The notes under the pieces: model-generated
Databases searched by the model: none
Told to the model about the DNA's origin: nothing
What the model saw: the letters and a program-made list of their open reading frames with translations, nothing else
NCBI GenBank assembly: GCA_027533455.1
Contig: JAPZUC010000002.1
Location: forward strand, 124,001-188,000
Source of the DNA: Porphyrobacter sp.
GTDB taxonomy: Bacteria > Pseudomonadota > Alphaproteobacteria > Sphingomonadales > Sphingomonadaceae
Reading direction: 5' to 3'
Length of the DNA stretch: 64,000 nucleotides
Translations under genes and position numbers: made by a program
Shown here: piece by piece, positions 51,352-61,137 of the stretch
How the letters are laid out: the number at the start of each line of letters is the position of its first letter
How positions within the stretch are numbered: position 1 is the first letter of the stretch

Positions 51352-52728
51352 TCAACCGAAGAGGTATTCGTCGAGCGTCAGATGGAGCTGCCGGATGCGC
51401 GCTTCCTGATAATTACCCAACGTCTGCGCCCCCTTGCGCGAGGCCTTGGCCCCGTCGCGCTGGAGTTTGAGGTTCTCGGTATCCTGATCGAGGATTTCCG
51501 CCAGCGCGAAGCCGGGGACGGTGGTGTAGCTGTCCTCCACCCCGAGGCGGATCGGCGTGGCGGGCGCCGGGCGCTCGCCGCTCGCGGGGAGGGGCTGGAG
51601 AAGGAGGATCTCGTGCAGGCACTCGTCCGGCCCCAGCGGGCGGAAGCGGTAGCACAGGCGGATATTGATCCCGGGGAAGAAGAAGGCGTTGGGGAAGAGG
51701 AAATACTCGATCGAATCCATCATTTCGGTGGTGGAGACGTTCGATAGATCGGTGCCAAAGGCCGCGCCCAGTTCTTCGCGCAGCAGCTTCGCATGCTGGG
51801 CGCGAGCGCTGGCACCTTCGGGCAGCTGCGCCGGATCGCGGCCCAGCTTGCCGAACAGCGTGGCCTCGCTCACCTCGTGCCGCAGATGGGGCGAGGGCAC
51901 GCCGATCGCATGAATGAAGCGCGACACGTGGCGCCCGAAGATGTCGTATTGTGCGTTCGCGTCAGCGGCGGTGTAGACCGCCTGCGCGTGGGTTTCGAGC
52001 ACGTGCCACGCCTCGAGGAAGGCCTCCATCGCCATCTTCCAGTTGGCGGGCAGCACCTTTTCGGTGTGGAGCGCGACATAGCGATCATCCATCGGCCAGA
52101 GCTTGAAGTGCTCCGGCATGACCTCGAGCTGCTCGGTCAGCGGCGGGGGGTTTTCGCCCATGTGGATGAAGACGAATCCGCCCCAGGTGTCGCAGGCGAC
52201 CTCGTCGAGCCCGAAATTCTCCTCCGACACATGGGGGAAGTCCCAGCGGCAGGGCACTTCGCGCAAGGTGCCGTCGAGGTTCCAGCTCATGCCGTGGAAG
52301 GGGCAGCGGATATTGGCGCGGCGCACCCCGCGCGAGCCTTCGCTGGCGAACTTCATCCCCCGGTGCGGGCAGGAATTGACGAAGGCGCGGATCTTGTGGT
52401 CGGCCCCGCGCACCACCAGCACCGAATGATAGCCCACGTCATAGACATAGCGGTCACCCGGATCGGGGATGTGTTCCTCGCGGCAGGCCCATTGCCACAC
52501 GTTGGGCCACAGGCGCTCCATCTCCAGATCGTGGAACGCCGGGTCGGTGTAGCGCGCGAAGGGCAGGTCGGCATCGCCGAGGAAGGTATAGGCCTGCTCG
52601 CGCATCGCGGCGGGGGGATTGTCCCCGTCGGCATCGAGGATGTCCTGCATCGACGGGCCGGGGCAGCGCGCCTCGCCCGGGGCGAGCGACGGATCGGCAG
52701 GGGCGGTGAGATCGGGCTTGCTGCTCAT
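51352..52728 (-). CDS. Aromatic ring-hydroxylating dioxygenase alpha subunit (Rieske)
   Basis: CPHRGMKFASEGSRGVRRANIRCPFHGMSWNLDG Rieske CxH/CxxH; catalytic iron domain. Confidence 0.92.
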   Translation of the reverse strand: MSSKPDLTAPADPSLAPGEARCPGPSMQDILDADGDNPPAAMREQAYTFLGDADLPFARYTDPAFHDLEMERLWPNVWQWACREEHIPDPGDRYVYDVGYHSVLVVRGADHKIRAFVNSCPHRGMKFASEGSRGVRRANIRCPFHGMSWNLDGTLREVPCRWDFPHVSEENFGLDEVACDTWGGFVFIHMGENPPPLTEQLEVMPEHFKLWPMDDRYVALHTEKVLPANWKMAMEAFLEAWHVLETHAQAVYTAADANAQYDIFGRHVSRFIHAIGVPSPHLRHEVSEATLFGKLGRDPAQLPEGASARAQHAKLLREELGAAFGTDLSNVSTTEMMDSIEYFLFPNAFFFPGINIRLCYRFRPLGPDECLHEILLLQPLPASGERPAPATPIRLGVEDSYTTVPGFALAEILDQDTENLKLQRDGAKASRKGAQTLGNYQEARIRQLHLTLDEYLFG

Positions 52729-53228
52729 GGACGCATTACCTCACGATCATACAGCGGGTCGGCGGGCTTTCGCGCACCGATGATGAAGGGCGCGGCGTCC
52801 AGCATCGCGTCGGACGCCGGATCATCGCGCAGCCAGTCGACCAGTTCGGCGCGATAGGCGATCTTCCAGATGCCCCCGCGCCGTTCGTAGCGATCGACAT
52901 AGCGGCCCGCGATCACGAGGTCGCGCTTGGCCCCGGCCTCGTCGGTGGTGCGGTGATAGGCCTGGTAATAGACCTCGCCGAACGCCTCGTCGGGCGTAGT
53001 GAAGTCGATCAGATGCTGGCCGAGCATGTGCTGGTTTCGATCATGGTCCTTGAGCGCCGCCATGCAGAAATCGGCGAAATCGGCCGGACTGCCGCTGAAG
53101 ATGCCGTATTCACAAGCCGCCTCGGGCCAGAACTGGCTGACCAGCAGATCGCCGTCCAGCCGGTCGAGCCCGCGCATATAGAGCGCAGCAAGATCGATAA
53201 TCGCGAAACGATCCTCCGCGCTGCCCAT
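52725..53228 (-). CDS. SnoaL/NTF2-like family protein
   Basis: EDRFAIIDLAALYMRGLDRLDGDLLVSQFWPEAACEYG...RYVDRYERRGGIWKIAYR; overlaps the Rieske gene by 4 nt. Confidence 0.82.
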   Translation of the reverse strand: MGSAEDRFAIIDLAALYMRGLDRLDGDLLVSQFWPEAACEYGIFSGSPADFADFCMAALKDHDRNQHMLGQHLIDFTTPDEAFGEVYYQAYHRTTDEAGAKRDLVIAGRYVDRYERRGGIWKIAYRAELVDWLRDDPASDAMLDAAPFIIGARKPADPLYDREVMRP

Positions 53229-53986
53229 CAGGCGATACTCAATCCGCCATCGACGATAAACGGCGCGCCGGTGGCGAACTTGCTTTCATCGCTGGCGAGA
53301 TAGACCACCAGATGCGCGATATCATCGACCTCGCCCATGCGGCCGATGGGCTGCGCGACGGAGAACGCCGCGCGGGTTGCATCGGGATCGGGGGTGCCGG
53401 CGATGACGCTTTCGACGTTGGGCGTGAGGATCGTGCCGGGCTGCACCGAGTTCACCCGCACCCCGTTCTTCTCGCGCGCGCAATAGAGTGCGATGGACTT
53501 GGTCAGCGTCACCACCGCCGCCTTGGCGCTGTTATAGGCGGCGAGATCAGGCGAGACCTTGTTGCCTGCCGCCGACGAGAAGTTGACGATCGAGCCGCCG
53601 CCACTCTTTGCCATCAGCGGGATCGCCGCCTTGCAGCCCATGAAGATCGAATCGACATCGACCGTGTAGCAGCGCTTGAAGTCTTCCACGGAGATGTCTG
53701 CAATCGAGCCGAACACGGTGATCGCGGCGTTGTTCACCAGCACGTCGAGCCGGCCATGCGAGGCTTCGACCTCGGCAACGACTTCCTGCCAGCGCGCCCA
53801 GTCGGTCACGTCCTGCCGGATATAGCCGCAGTCCAGTTCGGCCGCGGTGGCGCGGCCTGCGGCTTCGTCGATATCGGTAATGATGACCGTAGCGCCCTCG
53901 GCCAGCAGGGCTTTCGCCGCCGCCTTGCCCAGACCCATCGCGCCGCCTGTCAGCAGCACCACCTTGCCCGCTACCCGTCCTGCCAT
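53228..53986 (-). CDS. SDR family oxidoreductase
   Basis: KVVLLTGGAMGLGKAAAKALLAEGA; NNAAITVFGS; YNSAKAAV; overlaps the SnoaL gene. Confidence 0.93.
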   Translation of the reverse strand: MAGRVAGKVVLLTGGAMGLGKAAAKALLAEGATVIITDIDEAAGRATAAELDCGYIRQDVTDWARWQEVVAEVEASHGRLDVLVNNAAITVFGSIADISVEDFKRCYTVDVDSIFMGCKAAIPLMAKSGGGSIVNFSSAAGNKVSPDLAAYNSAKAAVVTLTKSIALYCAREKNGVRVNSVQPGTILTPNVESVIAGTPDPDATRAAFSVAQPIGRMGEVDDIAHLVVYLASDESKFATGAPFIVDGGLSIA

Positions 53987-54017
53987 CACGCTCTCCCCTT
54001 GATCCAGGGAGAGAGGG

Positions 54018-55466
54018 TTAGAACGTGGCCAGACCCATCGCCACTGCCAAACCTAAGAAGGCAAAGAAGCCCATCGAATCGGTAATCATGGTCACGAACA
54101 CGCTGGAGGCGACCGCCGGATCCTGATCCAGCCGCTCGAAGATCACCGGCACCAGCACCCCTGCAAGGCCCGCAATCGCGATGTTGATGATCATCGCGAG
54201 CGCAATCACCACCCCCATCATGGGCGAGAACAACACGCCCGCCGCCGCTCCGATCAGCAGCGCAATCGTCCCGCCATTGAGCAGGGCGACGCGGAATTCC
54301 CGCAACAGAATGCGCTTGGTGTTGGACCGCGTCAGCTGATTGGTCGCGATCGCGCGCACCGCCACGGCCATGGTCTGCGTGCCGGCATTGCCGCCGATGC
54401 TGGCGACAATCGGCATGAGGATCGCGAGCGCCACAAGCTGCTCGATCGCCGCCCCGAAAAAGGCGATGATCGAGGAGGCGACCACCGCGGTGCCCAGATT
54501 GGCGATCAGCCAGCGCACCCGACTGGAATAGGCTTCGCGCAAAGGTTCGTTGATGTCACCGTCGCCCGCGCCCGACATCAGCAGCGCATCCTCGGCTGCT
54601 TCTTCGGAGATGATGTGGACGACATCGTCGACCGTCATCTGCCCGACCAAGCGCCCGCTATCATCCACCACCGCGGCTGAAATCAGCGCGTATTTCTGGA
54701 ACATCAGCGCGGCTTCTTCCTGATCCATCGTCACCGGAATCAGGGTCTGGTCGCGCTTCATCACGTCGGTCAGGCGGACATTGCGCGGCGTGGTGAGGAT
54801 CCACGAAAGCGCGCAGGTGCCGACCGGGTGGTGCCGCTCGTCGATCACGAAGACTTCGAAGAAATCGTGCTCCAGATCGCCGTCCTCGCGCAGGAAATCG
54901 ATCAGGTCGCCAACGGTGAGGTGTTCCGGCACCGCCACGAAGTGCCGGCTCATCAGGCGGCCTGCGGTCTCTTCGGGATAGGCGAGCGCGCTCGACACCG
55001 CCTCGCGGGTTTCCGGCTCCAGCTCGGCCATGACGGCGCGCTGGTCGTCTTCGTCCAGATCCTCGATCAGCTGCACCGCATCGTCGGTGTCGAGCTGTTC
55101 GGCGATGGTGGCGACGGCCTGCGCGGACAAAGTGTCCATCAGGTCTTCGCGGACGTAATCGTTCAGTTCGGCGACCACATCGCCGGTCATCAGATCGCTG
55201 ATGGTAGATGCCAGCTGCGCGCGTTCGCGTGGTTCGAGCAGTTCGATCAGGTCGGCGATGTCGGCAGCGTGGAGCGGCTCGACCAGATCATAAACCGCGC
55301 CCTTGTCGCCGGCTTCCAGCGCAATATGGACCTTGCTGACGAAGGAGGGCTTGAGGCGGTTTTCCTCGTCGTGGCGTTCGTCGTCCACCCGGTCATCCGG
55401 GCGCACCTCAGCCTCACCGGAATCGGCGATCATCAGATCGTCTTCAGGGATGAGGTCGTTGGCCAT
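54018..55466 (-). CDS. mgtE: Magnesium transporter MgtE
   Basis: CBS pair and C-terminal TM domain; LAILMPIVASIGGNAGTQTMAVAVRAI. Confidence 0.95.
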   Translation of the reverse strand: MANDLIPEDDLMIADSGEAEVRPDDRVDDERHDEENRLKPSFVSKVHIALEAGDKGAVYDLVEPLHAADIADLIELLEPRERAQLASTISDLMTGDVVAELNDYVREDLMDTLSAQAVATIAEQLDTDDAVQLIEDLDEDDQRAVMAELEPETREAVSSALAYPEETAGRLMSRHFVAVPEHLTVGDLIDFLREDGDLEHDFFEVFVIDERHHPVGTCALSWILTTPRNVRLTDVMKRDQTLIPVTMDQEEAALMFQKYALISAAVVDDSGRLVGQMTVDDVVHIISEEAAEDALLMSGAGDGDINEPLREAYSSRVRWLIANLGTAVVASSIIAFFGAAIEQLVALAILMPIVASIGGNAGTQTMAVAVRAIATNQLTRSNTKRILLREFRVALLNGGTIALLIGAAAGVLFSPMMGVVIALAMIINIAIAGLAGVLVPVIFERLDQDPAVASSVFVTMITDSMGFFAFLGLAVAMGLATF

Positions 55467-55568
55467 GTCGGCGGTTTAGGCAGGGAGGCCGCAAAAGCAA
55501 GGCTGGAGGGTGACAGGCGGGGAATGGCTGCTAAAAGCCCGTGCAAATTCACGCAGGAGATATTCCCA

Positions 55569-56030
55569 ATGGCCGAAACCCTCACCTTCACCCTCGACAA
55601 TGGCGATGGCGCCCAGAACAACGTCGTCATCAAGCTGCGCGCCGACCTTGCCCCCGGCCACGTCGCGCGCATCACCGAATTGGCGCAGGAAGGCTTTTAT
55701 GACGGCGTGATCTTCCACCGCGTCATCAACGGCTTCATGGCGCAGGGCGGCGATCCGACCGGCACCGGCATGGGCGGCAGCGACAAGCCCGACCTCGCGG
55801 CTGAATTCAACGCCGAACCCCACGTCGAAGGCGTGTGCTCGATGGCCCGTGCGCAGAACCCGAACAGCGCCAACTCGCAGTTCTTCATCTGCCTCGACGA
55901 TGCGCGCTTCCTCGACAAGCAGTACACCGTGTGGGGCCAGGTGATCAGCGGCATGGAACACGTCCACGCCATCCCGAAGGGCGAACCGCCGCGCGCGCCC
56001 GGCAAGATCGTCAAGGCGACGGTGGCCTAA
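55569..56030 (+). CDS. Cyclophilin-type peptidylprolyl isomerase
   Basis: MAETLTFTLDNGDGAQNNVVIKLRADLAPGHVARITELAQEGFYDGVIFHRVINGFMAQGGDPTGTG. Confidence 0.95.
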   Translation: MAETLTFTLDNGDGAQNNVVIKLRADLAPGHVARITELAQEGFYDGVIFHRVINGFMAQGGDPTGTGMGGSDKPDLAAEFNAEPHVEGVCSMARAQNPNSANSQFFICLDDARFLDKQYTVWGQVISGMEHVHAIPKGEPPRAPGKIVKATVA

Positions 56031-56045
56031 ATCGGCCTAACCAAC

Positions 56046-57032
56046 ATGGGGGCAGCGTTTCGGGTCGGGGCGGCGATGCTGTGCGCATTGCTTGCTCCGG
56101 CTTGCGCCACCTTGCCCGATATCTCGCAAGCCCGCTCGCCCTGCCAGCTTGAGCCAGGGGGATGGTGCGGCTTCGTGCGCGAGGCTGCGGTCGAGGCGTT
56201 TCCCTATGCTCTAGCCTCGACCAACGCCTATCGCGGCGATGACGATGTCTTCGAAAAGACTGGCCGCCTGCTCCAGCGGATCGAGCATCTGCCGATCGCG
56301 CCGGAGGACGAGGGCAAGGGTTTCAGCTACGAGCTGTTCAATCAATATGCCCTCGGGTTTGGGCGCTATGCCACGCGCAAGCCAACGGCGCGGGTGCTCG
56401 CCTTCCGTGGCACAGACTTCAAAGGCCTGAGCGACATTTTCTACGGCACGCTGCGCGGCGACCAGATCGCGCTCGCGCTGCGCTATTTCGATGCTGAACG
56501 AGTGCGGCTGGGCGATGATCTGCCGTGGGTGGTGACCGGCCATTCGCTCGGCGGCGCGCTGGCGACCGAGGTGTCGGACGCGCATCCCGAAGTGCGCGCC
56601 TTCTTGTTCAACACCTCGCCCTTCTACCGCGACGAGGTGCACGCCAATGCGCTGCGGCGGACCGTGTTCAACGAGCGGGGGGAATTCCTGCGGCAGTTCG
56701 CGCGCAATCACGAGCCACCTGCGGCCAACGTATTCACGATCAATTGCGAGCCGCGCAAGAGCAGCCTCACCAAGCACAAGGTGCGCCCGCTGGCTGACTG
56801 CATCACGTGGATAGCCGCCTATGGCAGCGACGAGGCGCTGGCGGTGGTCAAGGCCAACGGGATCGCCAAGCCCTATGTCGAATGCGGGCCGGACGACAAG
56901 GTGCATCCAGGACCGGGCAAAAGACCGGCCGAACCTTGCGTTCACAACAGCCTGCGCAAGGACAAGGCGAAGGACGAGGGCAAGGATAGGGGCAAGGGTG
57001 AGGGAGAGCCCGGCGCATCTGCCGGACGGTGA
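56046..57032 (+). CDS. Lipase (class 3)-like protein with charged C-terminal tail
   Basis: Signal/lipobox AMLCALLAPACATLPD; VVTGHSLGGALATEV (GxSxG); tail KDKAKDEGKDRGKGEGE. Confidence 0.75.
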   Translation: MGAAFRVGAAMLCALLAPACATLPDISQARSPCQLEPGGWCGFVREAAVEAFPYALASTNAYRGDDDVFEKTGRLLQRIEHLPIAPEDEGKGFSYELFNQYALGFGRYATRKPTARVLAFRGTDFKGLSDIFYGTLRGDQIALALRYFDAERVRLGDDLPWVVTGHSLGGALATEVSDAHPEVRAFLFNTSPFYRDEVHANALRRTVFNERGEFLRQFARNHEPPAANVFTINCEPRKSSLTKHKVRPLADCITWIAAYGSDEALAVVKANGIAKPYVECGPDDKVHPGPGKRPAEPCVHNSLRKDKAKDEGKDRGKGEGEPGASAGR

Positions 57033-57134
57033 GAGGTCCGTTCGGCTTGTGAGCCGCAGGCAGCGTGGCTTTTGTGGCTCGCAACCCGCGTTCTGACCCC
57101 CCTTAGACCCTGCCCAGACCCCCGCTTACAGCCC

Positions 57135-57150
57135 GGTTTCACGTGGAACC
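57135..57150. promoter_or_regulatory. Degenerate parS-like palindrome upstream of miaB
   Basis: GGTTTCACGTGGAACC keeps the GTTTCACGTGGAAC core but deviates at both outermost bases. Confidence 0.45.
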
Positions 57151-57228
57151 GAAGGTCTGCAAAGCAGAAACATTGCCGTCCCGCGGGCGTTGAACGCCGC
57201 CCCGCTTGGCGCTAAAGGCGACCCGCCC

Positions 57229-58572
57229 ATGAAACCGCAAACCCCTCCCAAGACCTACAGGGTCAAAAGCTACGGCTGCCAGATGAACGTCTATGACGGC
57301 GAGCGCATGGCCGAGCTGCTGGGAGCACGCGGAATCGCCCCTGCGCCAGAGGGCGAAGAGGCTGATCTGGTCATCTTGAATACCTGCCATATCCGTGAAA
57401 AGGCTCAGGAAAAGGTCTATTCCGATGTCGGCCGGCTGGTGTTCGAAGGCAAGCAGGCAGGCAAGCAGCCGCTGATCGCAGTGGCGGGCTGTGTCGCCCA
57501 AGCCGAGGGCGAGGAGATCATGAAGCGCGCCCCTGCGGTGAGCATCGTGGTCGGCCCACAGGCCTATCACCGCTTGCCGGAAATGCTTGATAAAGCAGCA
57601 CAAGGTAAGCGCGCGACCGATACGGAGATGCCCGCGATCGCCAAGTTCGATTCCCTACCGGCACGGTCCAAGCGCGGGCCGAGCGCGTTCCTGACGGTGC
57701 AGGAAGGGTGCGACAAGTTCTGCACCTATTGCGTGGTGCCCTATACCCGCGGCGCGGAAATCTCCCGGCCTTTCAAGCATCTGGTCGATGAAACGCATAA
57801 GCTGGTCGAGACCGGTGCGAAGGAGATCACGCTGCTCGGCCAGAACGTTAACGCCTGGGCGGGCGAGGACGACAAGGGCCGCCGCGTGGGGCTGGGTGGG
57901 TTGATCTGCGTGCTCGCCAAGATCAATGGTCTTGAGCGCATCCGCTACACCACCAGCCACCCCAACGACATGGACGATGACCTCATCGCCGCCCACGGCG
58001 AAGTGGCCAAGCTGATGCCCTATCTGCACCTCCCTGTGCAGGCCGGAAACGACCGCATCCTCAAGGCCATGAACCGCCATCACACGGCGAACAGCTATCT
58101 GAAACTGATAGAGAAATTCCGCTCCGTGCGGCCCGATATTGCTTTGTCGGGGGACTTCATCGTCGGCTTTCCCGGCGAGACCGAGGCGGAGTTTCAGGAC
58201 ACGCTGAACATCGTCGACGAGGTGCGCTATGCGGCCTGCTTCAGCTTCAAGTATTCTCCTCGCCCCGGCACTCCTGCGGCTACGCTGGAAGGCCAGATCG
58301 CGCCCGAGATCATGGCCGATCGTCTCCGACGCCTTCAACAGCGCCTTGCTGACCACCAATATGCCTTCAACAAGGCGAGCGTCGGCAAGACCTGCAAGGT
58401 GCTGGTGGATCGCACCGGGCGTGACCCGGGTCAGTGGCTCGGCAAATCGCCGTGGCTCCAGAGTGTGTGGTTCGAAGCGCCTGCCGCCATCGGCGACCTC
58501 GTCGAGGTGGAATTGGCCGAAGCGGGTCCCAACTCGCTGAAGGGTCTGGTGCGACAAACCGTTTCGGTCTGA
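57229..58572 (+). CDS. miaB: tRNA-2-methylthio-N6-dimethylallyladenosine synthase
   Basis: [26 protein letters not shown]; radical [22 protein letters not shown] domain. Confidence 0.97.
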   Translation: MKPQTPPKTYRVKSYGCQMNVYDGERMAELLGARGIAPAPEGEEADLVILNTCHIREKAQEKVYSDVGRLVFEGKQAGKQPLIAVAGCVAQAEGEEIMKRAPAVSIVVGPQAYHRLPEMLDKAAQGKRATDTEMPAIAKFDSLPARSKRGPSAFLTVQEGCDKFCTYCVVPYTRGAEISRPFKHLVDETHKLVETGAKEITLLGQNVNAWAGEDDKGRRVGLGGLICVLAKINGLERIRYTTSHPNDMDDDLIAAHGEVAKLMPYLHLPVQAGNDRILKAMNRHHTANSYLKLIEKFRSVRPDIALSGDFIVGFPGETEAEFQDTLNIVDEVRYAACFSFKYSPRPGTPAATLEGQIAPEIMADRLRRLQQRLADHQYAFNKASVGKTCKVLVDRTGRDPGQWLGKSPWLQSVWFEAPAAIGDLVEVELAEAGPNSLKGLVRQTVSV

Positions 58573-58659
58573 CGACTTTCCACCGCTGCGTACCTCGGGT
58601 GCGCTTGCTATCCCCACGCCCCCGCTTACCTTTGCGACTCAAGGGCAAGGGATCGTCCT

Positions 58660-59727
58660 TTGGCCTTTATGCAAAGGACCTTGATGGGCCGACGACCCTC
58701 CCGTGCCGGACACCCGGCGCTCTCGCCCGATCCGCGTGGCATTCCGGCACAGCGGCGCGCACGTATCGATTTGACCTTCGAGAACCAGGCCCTGCTGGGC
58801 CCGTTGTTCGGGCAGTTCGATGCCAATCTGGTGCAGGTCGAAAACCGGCTCGGGGTCTTTATCCACGCGCGCGGCCATCAGGTGGTAATCGAGGGGCCGG
58901 AGGACGACGTCGCCCGGGCGAGAGAGACGCTCAAGACCATGTACGACCGGCTCGCTCGGGGCGAGGCGCTCGATGCCGGGGCGATCGAGAGCCTGATCGC
59001 GATGTCTTCGGAACCCACGCTGGAAGGCATCATCTCGGGAGATGAAGGCGCTCCGCCGATCATGATCCGCACGCGCAAGAAGACGATCGTGCCCCGCTCG
59101 GCGACGCAGATCAAATATATGCGCAGCCTCGCCAAGGACGACATCATCTTCGCGCTCGGTCCGGCGGGGACGGGGAAGACCTATATCGCCGTTGCCCAGG
59201 CGGTGAGCCAGCTGATCACCGGTAGTGTGCAGCGCCTGATCCTCTCGCGCCCGGCGGTGGAAGCGGGAGAGAAGCTCGGCTTCCTGCCCGGCGACATGAA
59301 GGAGAAGGTCGATCCCTATCTTCGCCCGCTCTACGACGCGTTGAACGACTGCATGCCGCCCGAACAGGTCGAGCGGCGACTGGCCAACGGCGAAATCGAA
59401 ATCGCGCCGATCGCCTTTATGCGGGGACGCACGCTGGCGGACAGCTTCATCATCCTCGACGAGGCGCAGAACACCACGCGCGAGCAGATGAAGATGTTTC
59501 TGACACGGTTTGGCCAAAACAGCCGGATGGTAATCTGCGGCGACCCGCGGCAGGTCGACATTCCGGGCGGCCCGCGCATGAGCGGCCTCAACGACGCGGT
59601 CGAGCGATTGGAGGGCGTCGAAGGCTTCGGCACGATCCGCTTCACCGCCGCCGACGTGGTGCGCCACCCGATCGTGGGCCGGATCGTCGAAGCCTACGAG
59701 GGCAAGGACGAGGGCGAAGGGGCGTAG
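58660..59727 (+). CDS. PhoH family ATPase
   Basis: FALGPAGTGKTYIAVAQAVSQL; FIILDEAQNTTREQMKMFLTRFG; start may instead be 58684. Confidence 0.94.
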   Translation: MAFMQRTLMGRRPSRAGHPALSPDPRGIPAQRRARIDLTFENQALLGPLFGQFDANLVQVENRLGVFIHARGHQVVIEGPEDDVARARETLKTMYDRLARGEALDAGAIESLIAMSSEPTLEGIISGDEGAPPIMIRTRKKTIVPRSATQIKYMRSLAKDDIIFALGPAGTGKTYIAVAQAVSQLITGSVQRLILSRPAVEAGEKLGFLPGDMKEKVDPYLRPLYDALNDCMPPEQVERRLANGEIEIAPIAFMRGRTLADSFIILDEAQNTTREQMKMFLTRFGQNSRMVICGDPRQVDIPGGPRMSGLNDAVERLEGVEGFGTIRFTAADVVRHPIVGRIVEAYEGKDEGEGA

Positions 59728-59739
59728 CGCGGAACGGCC

Positions 59740-60123
59740 ATGCTGACCGCTGCCTGGTTTGCGCTGCTGGCCGCCGCGGCGTGGCTGGTTTGGGTGGGCT
59801 GGATCATGGCCTTTCGCCCGCTCCGCGCGCTCGACCTGCTGAGCCGCACCGCAACCACCAGCCGGATCAATGCCATCGAACAGGTGCCCCGTCTGATCGC
59901 GGGCGCCGCGATGATGGTCCGTGCCGAAGTCTCTCGCTTTCCAGATTTTTTCGCGGTTGCGGGGCTGTTTGTCGTCGCAAGTTCCATTGTGCTGCTTTTG
60001 ATACCGCTTCATTGGCACAACGGATATGCCGTGTTCTGGGCGAAGCGCGTCCCTCCTGTAGCGGTGCGGATGATCGCGCCGTTTTCGGTGATGGCAGGGG
60101 TTGCGCTGGTGTGGGCAGCTTGA
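59740..60123 (+). CDS. Hypothetical membrane protein
   Basis: 127 aa with about three hydrophobic segments; co-directional. Confidence 0.6.
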   Translation: MLTAAWFALLAAAAWLVWVGWIMAFRPLRALDLLSRTATTSRINAIEQVPRLIAGAAMMVRAEVSRFPDFFAVAGLFVVASSIVLLLIPLHWHNGYAVFWAKRVPPVAVRMIAPFSVMAGVALVWAA

Positions 60124-60172
60124 GCCGAGAGTTGCGTTGACACGACTCATTTCGGCATTTAGCTAAATAACG

Positions 60173-60475
60173 ATGTCCGAGGTTTTCGACGCCCTTTCCC
60201 ACCCCATCCGGCGCGAGGTGCTGGAACTGCTGAAGCGCGGCGGGATGACGGCTGGCGAACTCGCCGACCGCTTTCCGGTCTCCAAGCCGACCATGTCCGG
60301 GCACTTTGCGAAGCTGAAGGCTGCCGGACTGATCCGGGGCGAGAACCGCGCAGGTTCGATCGTCTACACGCTCAACCTTTCCACGCTGGAAGAGGCGCTG
60401 CTGGGCTTCATGGGCAGGGTGGGGCTGCTTGCGAAGACACCCGAGGGGCAGCCGGAAGAGGGGGATGTCGCATGA
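60173..60475 (+). CDS. ArsR-family regulator, SdpR-like autorepressor
   Basis: MSEVFDALSHPIRREVLELLKRGGMTAGELADRFPVSKPTMSGHFAKLKAAGLIRGENRAGSIVYTLNLS; overlaps the sdpI-like gene by 4 nt. Confidence 0.85.
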   Translation: MSEVFDALSHPIRREVLELLKRGGMTAGELADRFPVSKPTMSGHFAKLKAAGLIRGENRAGSIVYTLNLSTLEEALLGFMGRVGLLAKTPEGQPEEGDVA

Positions 60476-61125
60476 AAGTGCGCGGATTGCTGATCGCGAA
60501 CATATTGATCGCAGGCGCGATGGCGCTCTTCGGTGTGTGGGTCGCTGCTGACCTCGGGGCCGATGCGCAGTTGCCGATCCACTGGAATGTCGCTGGCGAG
60601 CCCGACGGGTTTGCGCGGGCGCACACGGCATTGCTCTGGCCTGCCGGTGTTTCTCTTCTGTCGGGCCTGCTTATGGCTGCGATCCCGCGGATGGAGCCGC
60701 TGCAGGACCGACTTGAAGCCTCGGCCCCGCTGCTGCGCTCAGCGTGGATCGGAACAATGCTGCTGATGGTCTATGTCCAGATCATGATCGCCGCGCCGGC
60801 ACTGGGCTGGAATCTCGGTCCGAACCTGTTGCTGGTCGGGGTTGGGGCCTTGCTGGTGATGTTGGGAAATAATCTGCCCAAATCGCGCCCTGGGTTCTTT
60901 GTCGGCATCCGCACGCCCTGGACGCTGAGTGATACCGACAACTGGATCGCCACCCACCGGCTTGGCGGCAAGGTGATGATGAGTGGCGGGGCAGTGATGA
61001 TCCTTGCGGCTCTGGCGCCCGTCTCTGCGGAACTGCGTACGGGGATCATGCTGGGGCTGATCCTTGCCGTTGCGGCGATCCCGATCGCCTACAGCTGGTG
61101 GCTGTGGCGCAGAACTGCCGGATAA
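60472..61125 (+). CDS. SdpI family membrane protein (DUF1648-like N-terminus)
   Basis: LPIHWNVAGEPDGFARAHTAL; NLPKSRPGFFVGIRTPWTLSDTDNWIATHRLGGKV signature of SdpI. Confidence 0.87.
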   Translation: MKVRGLLIANILIAGAMALFGVWVAADLGADAQLPIHWNVAGEPDGFARAHTALLWPAGVSLLSGLLMAAIPRMEPLQDRLEASAPLLRSAWIGTMLLMVYVQIMIAAPALGWNLGPNLLLVGVGALLVMLGNNLPKSRPGFFVGIRTPWTLSDTDNWIATHRLGGKVMMSGGAVMILAALAPVSAELRTGIMLGLILAVAAIPIAYSWWLWRRTAG

Positions 61126-61137
61126 GGTGAGGGACCG

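Noticed and set aside
51993-52006. CACGTG-containing sites such as GAGCACGTGCCAC as extra parS sites
   Set aside because: Only the CACGTG core matches; the flanks do not match GTTYC/GRAAC
56940-57010. KDKAKDEGKDRGKGEG tail repeat as a functional tandem repeat
   Set aside because: Short imperfect low-complexity tail; no regular unit beyond a few residues
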